Part shown: positions 1 to 6,878 of the stretch, piece by piece
Position numbering within the stretch: position 1 is the first letter of the stretch
How the letters are laid out: each line of letters begins with the position of its first letter
Source: Thermotoga sp. 4484_232
Lineage (GTDB): Bacteria > Thermotogota > Thermotogae > Thermotogales > Thermotogaceae
Direction of reading: 5' to 3'
Assembly: GCA_002084985.1 (NCBI GenBank)
Contig: MZGO01000040.1
Span: forward strand, 1-11,374
Length of the DNA: 11,374 nt
Translations under genes and position numbers: made by a program
The notes under the pieces: generated by a model
Databases searched by the model: none
Told to the model about the DNA's origin: nothing
The model's input: only the letters and a program-made list of their open reading frames with translations

Positions 1-1176
1 TTTGCGAGTGAATTCGATGGTATGGAAAAATTCCTGGAAGAACCAACAAAATACGGTATATTCATGGATATAAAGGAGAGAAACTCCCTGTATCTTAAAC
101 TGATAAACGGGGTTAAAAAAAGAGTAGGAGTTATATCTCTGAACAATTCCTTAGCGTTGAATATTTATCACGCAATCTTAAGGCATTTTCCAAGAAGAAA
201 ACTTGGATATCTGAATTCCTTGGTAAGCAAGAAATCCGATGATGGTTTCGATTTTATGACTTTAACTTATTTCATGAAAAATCCAGATGTTCTTCGAGAA
301 TACGATGTGTTTGTACTGAATGAACCGGCAGCGCTGATGGCATTTTCTGAAAACGAGCTGGTTCAAAACTTTTTGAGTGTATTTGAGGACAACAAAGAGA
401 AATTCTTGACAATTGGCTCCACTCTGACCAACGAGGTTGAAGACTTCATTTCCAACGACTTCAGAATAATCGATAAAAGTAAAAGAGTGGAATTCATGAT
501 CATGGATTTAAGAGATAAGGAAATCTTGAAGGATGTTCTTAAGAAAGAATCGTATACGATCCTTCTCTCCGATCAGAAGGAGATACCCAAACTTCTGAAA
601 GAAGCTGTGAAAATCTCTGGTGAAAAAGATATCACCTTCTACGCGAACGCTATGAAAGATCATCACAAGATGATGGTTATGAGTTCTATAACGAAAGATA
701 GAATCAGAAAATTCATATGCTCGACCAACACAGATGGTTTGCCATCTATACTTGGAGAGGATGAAGTGTATCTTCTAGACTTCCCCCTCACATCTTTAGA
801 AATAATCGATGCAATCCAGAGATCCGGTATGATTCTAAATTTAGCCTATAGCAAAGAAGATATTTTGAAGAGGGAGAAGGGATTGGAGGATCTTTTCCCT
901 CGTAAAGAAAGGATTGAAGAGATAACTAGATTGCTGGATGAGAGCTTGGAGATGGAGCTCGATACATTCAAGGGAATCCTCAGGGAAGAATTTTCTATAA
1001 GCGAAAGCTATATCAAAATATACTTGAGGATCCTTGAGGATCTTGGCTATAAGGTTATGAACGGAAAATTTGTAAAGATCAAAGCAGAAGCTGGTAAAAA
1101 TTGGAGATCCTTGGAAGGAGAGCTCGAGTTTTCCTACTTTGAGATCACAAAGAGCATTCTGACAAAAGAAAAATAA
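1..1176 (+). CDS. recJ: Single-stranded-DNA-specific exonuclease RecJ, C-terminal part (5' end outside window)
   Basis: The frame is open from base 1 (Phe-Ala-Ser-Glu-Phe-Asp-Gly before the Met at 22), so the Met at 22 is probably internal and the gene starts upstream. The 391 visible codons lack the DHH/DHHA1 nuclease motifs and resemble the helicase-like C-terminal region found in long RecJ proteins. That region shows a nucleotide-binding-like strand pattern (KKRVGVISLNNSLALNIY), a YDVFVLNEP segment near residue 100 of the visible part, a VYLLDFPLTSLEIIDAI segment, and the closing LYRILEDLGY-like region (seen as IYLRILEDLGYKVMNGKF). RecJ degrades single-stranded DNA 5'-3' in recombination and base-excision repair. 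The assignment rests on overall pattern, because the catalytic half is not visible. The frame ends in AAA TAA directly after a run of five A, and a YqgF-like frame continues in -1. Another DNA-repair helicase-like protein cannot be fully excluded. Confidence 0.66.
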   Translation, partial: FASEFDGMEKFLEEPTKYGIFMDIKERNSLYLKLINGVKKRVGVISLNNSLALNIYHAILRHFPRRKLGYLNSLVSKKSDDGFDFMTLTYFMKNPDVLREYDVFVLNEPAALMAFSENELVQNFLSVFEDNKEKFLTIGSTLTNEVEDFISNDFRIIDKSKRVEFMIMDLRDKEILKDVLKKESYTILLSDQKEIPKLLKEAVKISGEKDITFYANAMKDHHKMMVMSSITKDRIRKFICSTNTDGLPSILGEDEVYLLDFPLTSLEIIDAIQRSGMILNLAYSKEDILKREKGLEDLFPRKERIEEITRLLDESLEMELDTFKGILREEFSISESYIKIYLRILEDLGYKVMNGKFVKIKAEAGKNWRSLEGELEFSYFEITKSILTKEK

Positions 1177-1229
1177 GCACTATCGATACGAAGAAGGTTT
1201 TAAAAGTCCTTAAAGAGATAAAACCAGAC

Positions 1230-1733
1230 GTGGTTGTGATGGGTCTTCCTCTTTCCGCAAGCGGTCGGTATTCTGAACAGACCTTCAAGACCTTGAAATT
1301 CGCTTTCGAAATTTCCAAGTATTTCAAAGTATATATGATTGACGAAAGGCTCACAACCAAGCTGGCAAGCAGAATGAATGCCAAAGAGAAAGATGCTATG
1401 AGTGCTTATCTGATCTTTGAGACCTACGTTCAGAATCCAAAGGTATCTCTGGAACTGAGGGATCCCACGAGGAAGATCTCCAAAGATGTTGGTATACCGG
1501 AGAGAGCCGAAGTTCTTCTCCATGAGTTCCCCGATCCTGATTTTCTGCAGAGAGAAGAAAACGTGTCCGTCGTTACCAAAGATCCTTTCCTTGCGTACAT
1601 GTATCACATCAGGGGATTCTTCGTTGAAAGATACCTCAAAGATCTGGGAAAGTTCGATATAATTCTTACTGGAGTGATGCTTGAAGATCTGAAAAATCAC
1701 TTGAAAGAGAACGGAAGGATCGTGTGCCTGTAG
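1230..1733 (+). CDS. YqgF/RuvX-like RNase H-fold protein, N-terminally incomplete, with unknown C-terminal extension
   Basis: From the GTG at 1230 this is 167 residues. Residues 5-9 (GLPLS), 38-43 (DERLTT) and 54-64 (KDAMSAYLIFE) match the middle and end of RuvX/YqgF, the predicted Holliday-junction resolvase or pre-16S rRNA nuclease. The frame is open from 1143, and the upstream residues (LKEIKPDVVV) continue the family pattern, so GTG 1230 begins in the middle of a core strand. No ATG, GTG or TTG lies between 1143 and 1230. The first strand with its GxDxG Asp is missing, while the second and third acidic positions (in DERLTT and KDA) appear kept. Residues 78-167 are not part of normal RuvX and I do not recognise them; the end (FDIILTGVMLEDLKNHLKENG) faintly recalls the last strands of a methyltransferase fold. 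The TAG stop lies inside the following tRNA. It could be a degenerate gene, a frameshifted one, or the tail of a recJ fusion. Confidence 0.6.
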   Translation: MVVMGLPLSASGRYSEQTFKTLKFAFEISKYFKVYMIDERLTTKLASRMNAKEKDAMSAYLIFETYVQNPKVSLELRDPTRKISKDVGIPERAEVLLHEFPDPDFLQREENVSVVTKDPFLAYMYHIRGFFVERYLKDLGKFDIILTGVMLEDLKNHLKENGRIVCL

Positions 1734-1799
1734 CTCAAGGGATAGAGCGCTGGACTCCGGATCCAGAGGTTGCGGGTTCGAATCCCGCCAGGCACACCA
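1724..1799 (+). tRNA. tRNA-Arg(CCG)
   Basis: All four arms can be drawn. The acceptor stem GTGCCTG (1724-1730) pairs with CAGGCAC (1789-1795), with discriminator A 1796 and encoded CCA at 1797-1799. The D stem is GCTC/GAGC (1733-1736 with 1745-1748). The anticodon stem is CTGGA/TCCAG (1750-1754 with 1762-1766), with loop CTCCGGA and anticodon CCG at 1757-1759, which reads CGG (Arg). The T arm is GCGGG-TTCGAAT-CCCGC (1772-1788). A terminator follows at once. No promoter is evident in the preceding coding sequence, so it may be transcribed with the upstream genes. Its first ten bases are also the end of the RuvX-like frame. Confidence 0.97.
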
Positions 1800-1820
1800 G
1801 CCCCTAGACGGGGCTTTTTT
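1799..1820 (+). terminator. Intrinsic terminator after tRNA-Arg
   Basis: GCCCC (1800-1804), a five-base loop TAGAC and GGGGC (1810-1814) form a GC stem, extendable by A1799-T1815, followed by six T (1815-1820). It begins right at the tRNA 3' CCA and separates the recJ/tRNA unit from the mreB-flagellar cluster. Confidence 0.9.
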
Positions 1821-1833
1821 CTTAGGATAGAAT
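1805..1833 (+). promoter_or_regulatory. Possible promoter for the mreB-flagellar cluster
   Basis: TAGACG (1805-1810), 17 bases, then TAGAAT (1828-1833) is a weak sigma-70-like pair. It overlaps the tRNA terminator and sits about 40 bases before the mreB start. The -10 is good and the -35 is poor. No sigma-28 type flagellar promoter was seen. This is inference from position and a partial match. Confidence 0.25.
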
Positions 1834-1871
1834 GAACTCGATGAGGAAAAATCTTAAAGGAGGTATGTGGG

Positions 1872-2882
1872 ATGTCGAAAGGTGATCTTGGAATAGATCT
1901 TGGTACAGCAACGTTCATAGTCTATCAAAAAGGAAAGGGAATAGTTCTTTATGAACCATCCGTCGTGGCTATATCGGAGAAAACGGGTGAGATCGTGGCT
2001 ATAGGAACGGAAGCCAAAAGTATGCTTGGAAAAACCCCTGAAGGCTTGAGGGCTGTAAAACCAATGAAGGATGGTGTAATAGCCGATTACAAAATAATCG
2101 AATCTGTCATAAAGACGTTCATAAAAAAGAGTTTGGGAAGATTTTTCCTTGTGAAACCGGAATTGGTAATAGGAGTACCAACTAAGATAACAGAGGTGGA
2201 AAAGAGGGCTGTTTTCGAAGCGGCCTTGAATGCGGGAGCGAGGAAAGTTCATATAGTTTCAGAGCCAATAGCTGCCGCGATAGGAGCTGGTATAGATGTG
2301 ATGAAATCCGAAGGTAACATGATAGTCGATATAGGTGGTGGCACAACGGATATAGCCGTCATAAGCCTTGGAGGAACGGTAGTTGGAGATTCCGTAAAAA
2401 TAGCGGGAAATTCCATGGATGAGGCGATAATGAAATACATAAAGAGAAAGTACAGTTTGGTGATAGGGGAATCAACAGCGGAGGAGATCAAAAAGAGGAT
2501 AGGGAAAGCTCATGAAATGTATGAAACGTACGAAATGGAGGTCAAAGGAAGAGATTCAATAACGGGACTCCCAAGAACAGATAAGGTCACCTCGGATGAT
2601 GTCATGGAAGCGATAAGTCAAATCCTATCGAATATTGTCTCTAGAATAAAAATGGTTCTCGAAAGAACTCCTCCTGAGCTTTCAGCGGACATAATAAACA
2701 ACGGTATTCATTTGACAGGAGGGGGAGCTCTGCTCAGAGGAATAGATAAGGTGATACATGAGGAAATAAAGGTGAAGACCATCATTTCTGAAGATCCGAT
2801 AACGTGTGTTGCAAGAGGTACGGGGACGCTGCTGGAAGATGAGAATCTTCTGAAAAGCGTTGCCACAACCTACATGAGGTGA
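1872..2882 (+). CDS. mreB: MreB/Mbl-like bacterial actin, flagellar-cluster paralogue
   Basis: This is an actin-like ATPase that polymerises under the inner membrane and guides side-wall peptidoglycan synthesis. It has 336 residues, the family's normal length. Visible motifs are phosphate-1 GIDLGTAT at residues 7-14, the SEPIAAAIG segment near 130-138 holding the likely catalytic Glu, phosphate-2 DIGGGTTD at 153-160, and the adenosine motif LTGGGALLRG at 281-290. The start ATG has AAAGGAGGT at 1857-1865, seven bases away. It opens the cluster, and flgF follows six bases after its stop. From memory, T. maritima carries two MreB-type proteins, and this one differs clearly from the better-known crystallised one (TM0588), so I take it as the second paralogue. 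A role linking rod/ring assembly to wall synthesis is inference from gene order. Confidence 0.92.
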   Translation: MSKGDLGIDLGTATFIVYQKGKGIVLYEPSVVAISEKTGEIVAIGTEAKSMLGKTPEGLRAVKPMKDGVIADYKIIESVIKTFIKKSLGRFFLVKPELVIGVPTKITEVEKRAVFEAALNAGARKVHIVSEPIAAAIGAGIDVMKSEGNMIVDIGGGTTDIAVISLGGTVVGDSVKIAGNSMDEAIMKYIKRKYSLVIGESTAEEIKKRIGKAHEMYETYEMEVKGRDSITGLPRTDKVTSDDVMEAISQILSNIVSRIKMVLERTPPELSADIINNGIHLTGGGALLRGIDKVIHEEIKVKTIISEDPITCVARGTGTLLEDENLLKSVATTYMR

Positions 2883-2888
2883 TGACGT

Positions 2889-3659
2889 ATGCTAAGAGGT
2901 GTCTACAACTCTGCGATGGGAATGCTCATCGATATGGCGAAACTCGATAGGATATCGAATGATCTCGCCAATGTTGACACGGCAGGCTACAAACAGGACA
3001 GGGAAGCTTTTCGTGCAATCCTGGATAGGATGATCGTGTGTATAGAATCCGAACCTGCCAGAAGAAGTGTCCTTGCAACAGCCATTGGGAACCTCGAACA
3101 CGCTGTGGTTCTAGACGAGGTTGTTGTGGATTTCACAGAAGGTGCCCTGGAGAATACGAAAGTGCCAACACATCTGGCAATAGATGGTGATGGTTTGTTC
3201 GCCGTTGAAAGAAATGGTAGGGTTTTCTACACAAGGGATGGAGAGTTCACCCTGGATTCTCATGGATTCTTAGTTACAAAATCGGGTGATAGAGTTCTGG
3301 ATGTGAAAGGAAATCCCATGAGATTTTTAGACGGTTACTGTTTCGACGAGGAAGGAAATTTGAGAGATCGAAATGGCAACGTTGTGACAAAGATAGGAGT
3401 CTACACCTTCGATGATCCTAGAAGACTGGAAAAATTTGGGAACAACTACTTTTACGAAACTGAAAGAAGTGGTAGAGCAAGGCCATCTCAAAACTTTAGG
3501 ATTTTGGTTGGATACGTAGAAAAATCCAATGTGGAGGTCGTCAAGGCAATGGTTGGGATGATAAACGCTCTGAGACATTATGAAACCTCACAAAGGGCCA
3601 TACTTGTGAACGATGAAACACTGGGAAGACTCATAAACAATGTTGCCACACTCAGGTGA
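2889..3659 (+). CDS. flgF: Flagellar basal-body rod protein, FlgF-like
   Basis: This is a 256-residue rod/hook family protein exported by the flagellar type III system, likely part of the proximal-to-distal rod. The N-terminal family signature is clear (SNDLANVDTAGYKQ near residues 22-36). The centre has the FlgE/F/G-type loop region (LAIDGDGLFAVERNGRVFYT), and the C-terminal helix region reads GYVEKSNVEVVKAMVGMIN. It has no signal peptide, as expected for type III export. The start ATG 2889 follows GAGGTGATG that overlaps the mreB stop. It is the more divergent of the two neighbouring rod proteins and lacks the FlgG-like tail (no AQRAYE; it has ALRHYE), so FlgF is the better call. The B. subtilis equivalent at this position would be FlhO. 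Confidence 0.85.
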   Translation: MLRGVYNSAMGMLIDMAKLDRISNDLANVDTAGYKQDREAFRAILDRMIVCIESEPARRSVLATAIGNLEHAVVLDEVVVDFTEGALENTKVPTHLAIDGDGLFAVERNGRVFYTRDGEFTLDSHGFLVTKSGDRVLDVKGNPMRFLDGYCFDEEGNLRDRNGNVVTKIGVYTFDDPRRLEKFGNNYFYETERSGRARPSQNFRILVGYVEKSNVEVVKAMVGMINALRHYETSQRAILVNDETLGRLINNVATLR

Positions 3660-3673
3660 GGAGGGGTCAGGGT

Positions 3674-4459
3674 ATGATGATTTCCCTTTATTCCGCAGCA
3701 ACTGGTATGTCTGCCCAACAGTTCAAGCTCGATACCATTGCGAACAACCTTGCGAACGTCGATACGACGGGATATAAAAAGATAAGGGCGGAATTCCAGG
3801 ATCTCGTTTATCAATACATAAAAAATGCTGGAACACCCACCGCTGGAACTTCAAGACTTCCAACAGGTCTCTATGTTGGACATGGTGTCAGGCTCGCTGC
3901 TACAACCAGGATCTTCACGCTTGGGAATATCGAACAGACTGGAAACGCTCTGGATCTTGCGATAGCAGGTGATGGTTTCTTCCAAGTACAGCTTCAGGAT
4001 GGCAGAATCGCCTATACAAGAGATGGCTCGTTCAAGGTGGATAGTAGTGGAAACATAGTGACTTCGAATGGTCTTGCCCTTGTCCCGAACATAGTTGTTC
4101 CCACCAACGCGGTTGCTATAAACGTCTCCCCGGATGGCATAGTCTCTGCAGAACTTCAGGATGGAACCATACAGAACCTTGGAACTATCACACTCGTCAG
4201 GTTCGTAAATCCAGCGGGTCTCAAAGCAATAGGTGACAACCTCTTCCTGGCCACGGCCTCTTCCGGTGAACCGATCGAGGGAACTCCAGGACAAGATGGT
4301 TTCGGGTCCATAAGGCAGGGATATCTCGAGAAATCCAACGTGGATGTTGTAAGGGAAATGGTGGATATGATCACAGCTCAAAGAGCCTACGAATTCAATT
4401 CAAGAGCGATACAGACAGCCGATGAAATGTTGAGAACCGCTACCACTCTGAAGAGATGA
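3674..4459 (+). CDS. flgG: Flagellar distal rod protein FlgG
   Basis: This is a major component of the distal rod that crosses the periplasm and supports the hook. The 261 residues fit E. coli FlgG (about 260). The N-terminal motif NNLANVDTTGYKK, the central LAIAGDGFFQVQLQDG, and the C-terminal GYLEKSNVDVVREMVDMI followed by AQRAYEFNSRAIQTADEML are textbook FlgG. The frame is open back to a GTG at 3656, but GGAGG at 3660-3664 lies inside those extra codons, and the ATG at 3674 is nine bases after it, so I place the start there (a second ATG follows at 3677). The Shine-Dalgarno immediately follows the flgF stop. The gene ends in an ATGA overlap with flgA. Confidence 0.95.
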   Translation: MMISLYSAATGMSAQQFKLDTIANNLANVDTTGYKKIRAEFQDLVYQYIKNAGTPTAGTSRLPTGLYVGHGVRLAATTRIFTLGNIEQTGNALDLAIAGDGFFQVQLQDGRIAYTRDGSFKVDSSGNIVTSNGLALVPNIVVPTNAVAINVSPDGIVSAELQDGTIQNLGTITLVRFVNPAGLKAIGDNLFLATASSGEPIEGTPGQDGFGSIRQGYLEKSNVDVVREMVDMITAQRAYEFNSRAIQTADEMLRTATTLKR

Positions 4460-4962
4460 TGAATTTGAAAAGATTCTTTCTCTTTCTCCTACTACTCATC
4501 AGCGTAATCGTATTTCCAGGTGTTCAATTGAAGAGTGATGTCTCCCTACCTCCCGGAGTCTTGAAGCTCCGGGATGTTTTGGTTGATCATAAGGGAATAA
4601 GTGGAGATCTCCTGGAAAAACCCATCATTTTCCTTATCCCAGGTCTTACCTACAGGATGAACAGGGATTTTTTCGAGAGGAAGTTTCCCAACCTGGATTT
4701 TGAAGGAAGCTGTGTGACGATAACTGTTAACGCATCCCCTTTGGATTTTGGGGAAGTTCTCAAAGAGAAGATAGAAGATCATCTTGGCTTGAAAGATGAT
4801 TTTCAATTTTTCGTTGAAAGAAGTTACGGCTTTCCAGAAGATCTCAAAAATTTCTCAATAAGAATAACGAAAATATCCCAGAGCAGATTGAGTGTCTTCA
4901 TAAAATTCCAGGGGAAGAGGATCAGCTACGTGACCCTCCAATTGAGACTCGTTTCATCTTGA
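4456..4962 (+). CDS. flgA: FlgA, P-ring assembly chaperone: N-terminal part (frame break)
   Basis: FlgA is a periplasmic chaperone that helps FlgI polymerise into the P-ring. This 168-residue frame starts at ATG ATG, overlapping the flgG stop (ATGA). It opens with a signal peptide: Lys-Arg, then a hydrophobic run FFLFLLLLISVIVF, then PGVQ. The remainder is low-similarity beta-rich sequence typical of FlgA N-terminal domains. It stops with TGA at 4960-4962 before the conserved SAF-type C-terminal domain, which continues in the +1 frame from about 4961 (see next entry). The two pieces together give about 265 residues, a normal FlgA length. Position between flgG and flgH supports the call, since this part alone has weak family similarity. 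It may be a true split, a programmed shift or a one-base error. Confidence 0.7.
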   Translation: MMNLKRFFLFLLLLISVIVFPGVQLKSDVSLPPGVLKLRDVLVDHKGISGDLLEKPIIFLIPGLTYRMNRDFFERKFPNLDFEGSCVTITVNASPLDFGEVLKEKIEDHLGLKDDFQFFVERSYGFPEDLKNFSIRITKISQSRLSVFIKFQGKRISYVTLQLRLVSS

Positions 4963-4972
4963 GTACGCCAGG

Positions 4973-5263
4973 GTGAATGTTTTTGATGTCACAGGAACTG
5001 TGGGAAAAAAAGCTAGAAAAATGTTCAACGAAGGTGAGGTCATACTTCAGGAGTTCTTGGAAAAAACGCCGGATGTGGTAAGAGGGCAGATAATACTGGC
5101 TTATGTTGAATTTCCTGGTATAAAGGTCATGTCGTTGGTTCGCAGTATGGAAAATGGTTGGATCGGAGAAACCATAGCAGCAAGGAATTTAGAGACGGGG
5201 AGACTCGTCTACGGGATCTTAGAAGAAGGCCCTTTCCTCCGGGTTCTGGAGGTGACACGATGA
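4973..5263 (+). CDS. flgA: FlgA, C-terminal SAF-like domain (separate frame)
   Basis: This is 96 residues from GTG 4973. The frame is open from 4946, and the residues just before (EYARVNVFDV) read as a natural continuation of the upstream FlgA piece. The pattern is that of the FlgA C-terminal SAF domain: GKKARKMFNEGEVI, then VVRGQIILAYV, then GWIGETIAARNLETGRLVYG and a final LRVLEV strand. The GTG has no good Shine-Dalgarno site, so independent initiation looks weak. Restart after the TGA at 4960-4962 (10 bases away) or a frame change is more likely. Its stop overlaps the flgH start (ATGA). On its own it has no signal peptide, so it could not work in the periplasm unless joined to the upstream piece. 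Confidence 0.72.
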   Translation: MNVFDVTGTVGKKARKMFNEGEVILQEFLEKTPDVVRGQIILAYVEFPGIKVMSLVRSMENGWIGETIAARNLETGRLVYGILEEGPFLRVLEVTR

Positions 5264-5865
5264 AGAGATCTCTCATTCTATTACTTTTAACACTTTTGAT
5301 AGCCAATCTCTTCTCAACATCCTTGTGGAATTCATCGAAGAACGAAAGGTTCAAAAACCTCCTTGCTTCAAAGAAAGCTAGGGGAATAGGGGATATCCTA
5401 ACGGTTGTGGTCTATGAAAATCCAACGATATCTTCAAAGTCAAGCCGGGATGCTTTTAAAAAAGCTCTCCTTGGGGTTGTAAGCGGTACTATTCAAACTC
5501 TTACGGACTTCGACCTATCGAAATTCATACCGATAAACAACAATCCAACAACCAGAGAAAGGACTGGAACCATTAGAACTTCCATAATCATGAAGATAGC
5601 GGCCGTTGTGGTTGATGTGGATGAGAGGGGGAATCTCATCATAGAAGGGAGAAAGAAGATAAAGATAGGAGAGGATCTTAAGGAGATGATTTTAAAAGGT
5701 GTTGTGAGACCTGAGGATATAAGTGCTGATAACACGGTTGATTCATCGAAAATCGCGAATTCCGAGATATGGATAAATGGTAAGATAGTCTTCAAGAGCT
5801 CCCCTGATGAACAGGAATCGTGGCTTGATCTCATACTCTCAACTCTAGCTGACCTTTTCTTCTGA
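5260..5865 (+). CDS. flgH: Flagellar L-ring protein FlgH
   Basis: FlgH forms the L-ring around the rod, in the outer membrane of Gram-negatives and here presumably in the toga. From ATG 5260 it is 201 residues. The frame is open further upstream (to 5158), but GGAGGTG at 5248-5254 and the signal peptide starting MKRSLILLLLTLL fix this start, which overlaps the flgA stop as ATGA. Family features are SLW after the signal peptide, ARGIGDILTVVVYE (the conserved VGDILTV region), and the C-terminal GNLIIEGRKKIKI, VRPEDISADNTVDSSKIA and IWINGK. There is no Cys anywhere near the signal peptide end, so the usual lipoprotein anchor is absent. It is slightly shorter than enterobacterial FlgH (about 230). 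Confidence 0.9.
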   Translation: MKRSLILLLLTLLIANLFSTSLWNSSKNERFKNLLASKKARGIGDILTVVVYENPTISSKSSRDAFKKALLGVVSGTIQTLTDFDLSKFIPINNNPTTRERTGTIRTSIIMKIAAVVVDVDERGNLIIEGRKKIKIGEDLKEMILKGVVRPEDISADNTVDSSKIANSEIWINGKIVFKSSPDEQESWLDLILSTLADLFF

Positions 5866-5878
5866 TGGAGGGATGGAA

Positions 5879-6868
5879 ATGAAAAGGGTTGTCGTATTTC
5901 TATCTATTTTTATTTCCCTCATAGCATTCCCTGTCACCGTGAGATTGAAGGATATCGCCATGTTCAGAGGAGCAAGGGATAATCAGCTCTTTGGAATAGG
6001 TCTTGTGGTTGGTCTGAACGGAACGGGAGATTCGGGAAAAGTCGTATCGTCTTTGCTTGCCAACATGATAAAGAACTTTGGATTAGATGTCGACAAAGAT
6101 CAGTTGAAGTCTAAAAACACGGCTCTGGTCATGGTTCTTGTCGATATTCCACCTTTCTACAAAGAGGGGATGAAACTCGATTGTGTGGTCGCCTCGATAT
6201 CGGATGCCAAGTCACTTGAAGGAGGATTCTTGATTCAGACACCCCTGTACGGTGCTGATGGTAAAGTGTACGCCGTTGCACAGGGACCCATAAGTATAGG
6301 TGGTACAGACGTTAAAGGCTCTGCGAATCTTCAGACGAGATACAAAGTCATCGGCTACATTCCAGGAGGAGCCATCGTCGAAAATGAGATACCTCACAGC
6401 ATCGTTGAAAACGACACTGTGACCATTCTTTTAAGAAACCCCGATGTGACGACAGCGGCAAGGGTTGTGAGCTCCATAAACAAAAAGTTTGATATGAAGC
6501 TTGCAAAAGCGACAGATCCTTCCACAATAAAGGTAAAGATACCGGATGTCTTCAAAGATGACGTCATAACTTTCCTATCCCTTTTAGAAGAGATAGAAGT
6601 CGTTCCTGACGTGCCAGCTAAAGTCGTGGTTAACGAGAGAACGGGAACGGTTGTTTTTGGAGGAAACGTCAAACTGTCTGACTTCACGATTTCATACGGT
6701 TCGTTCACCGTATCTATAACGAACGGCAAGATAGAAAGCAGTGAAGCCACTGTTCAGAATCTTGTGAACGCGTTGAAAGCTCTTGGAGCGACACCTCAGG
6801 ACATAATAGCCATCCTTCAGGCACTTCACGAAGCCGGGGTTCTCCATGGGGAGTTAATCATCATGTGA
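5879..6868 (+). CDS. flgI: Flagellar P-ring protein FlgI
   Basis: FlgI forms the peptidoglycan-level ring through which the rod turns. It has 329 residues from ATG 5879. An in-frame ATG at 5873 is only one base after the GGAGG site (5867-5871), whereas 5879 has a seven-base spacer, so I prefer 5879. It has a signal peptide (MKRVVVFLSIFISLIAFP), then the hallmark VRLKDIAMFRGARDNQLFG and GLVVGLNGTGDS. The middle has VDIPPFYKEGMKLD and the SLEGGFLIQTPL segment. The C-terminus ends LQALHEAGVLHGELIIM, as in the family. It lies 13 bases after flgH and just before the flgJ-like gene, the classical flgH-flgI-flgJ order. Confidence 0.96.
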   Translation: MKRVVVFLSIFISLIAFPVTVRLKDIAMFRGARDNQLFGIGLVVGLNGTGDSGKVVSSLLANMIKNFGLDVDKDQLKSKNTALVMVLVDIPPFYKEGMKLDCVVASISDAKSLEGGFLIQTPLYGADGKVYAVAQGPISIGGTDVKGSANLQTRYKVIGYIPGGAIVENEIPHSIVENDTVTILLRNPDVTTAARVVSSINKKFDMKLAKATDPSTIKVKIPDVFKDDVITFLSLLEEIEVVPDVPAKVVVNERTGTVVFGGNVKLSDFTISYGSFTVSITNGKIESSEATVQNLVNALKALGATPQDIIAILQALHEAGVLHGELIIM

Positions 6869-6878
6869 GGTGAGAGAG

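Noticed and set aside
1023..1042. Perfect 10-base tandem repeat CTTGAGGATC x2 in recJ
   Set aside because: The protein reading is sensible on both sides and fits the family in one frame, so a recent frameshifting duplication is unlikely. It is probably chance from the Leu/Ile/Glu/Asp-rich sequence.
1101..1139. Frame-3 TTG start giving MEILGRRARVFLL just before the in-frame TGA at 1140, as a possible RuvX N-terminus
   Set aside because: It looks a little like the family's first hairpin, but needs both a missing GxDxG and a stop read-through. Too speculative to annotate.
1082..1155. Frame-2 stretch KIGDPWKESSSFPTLRSQRAF, which recalls the SDPLG...PLPT segment of RuvX
   Set aside because: It has stops on both sides and no start, and the same bases are coding in the RecJ frame with family-like sequence. 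The likeness is probably coincidence.
3851..4381. Long antisense open frame (176 codons) opposite flgG
   Set aside because: Shadow of a strongly coding, well-conserved gene. No Shine-Dalgarno or family match.
5158..5259. Extended N-terminus of FlgH from 5158
   Set aside because: It would place a charged, Arg-rich stretch before the signal peptide. The real Shine-Dalgarno and ATG are at 5248 and 5260.
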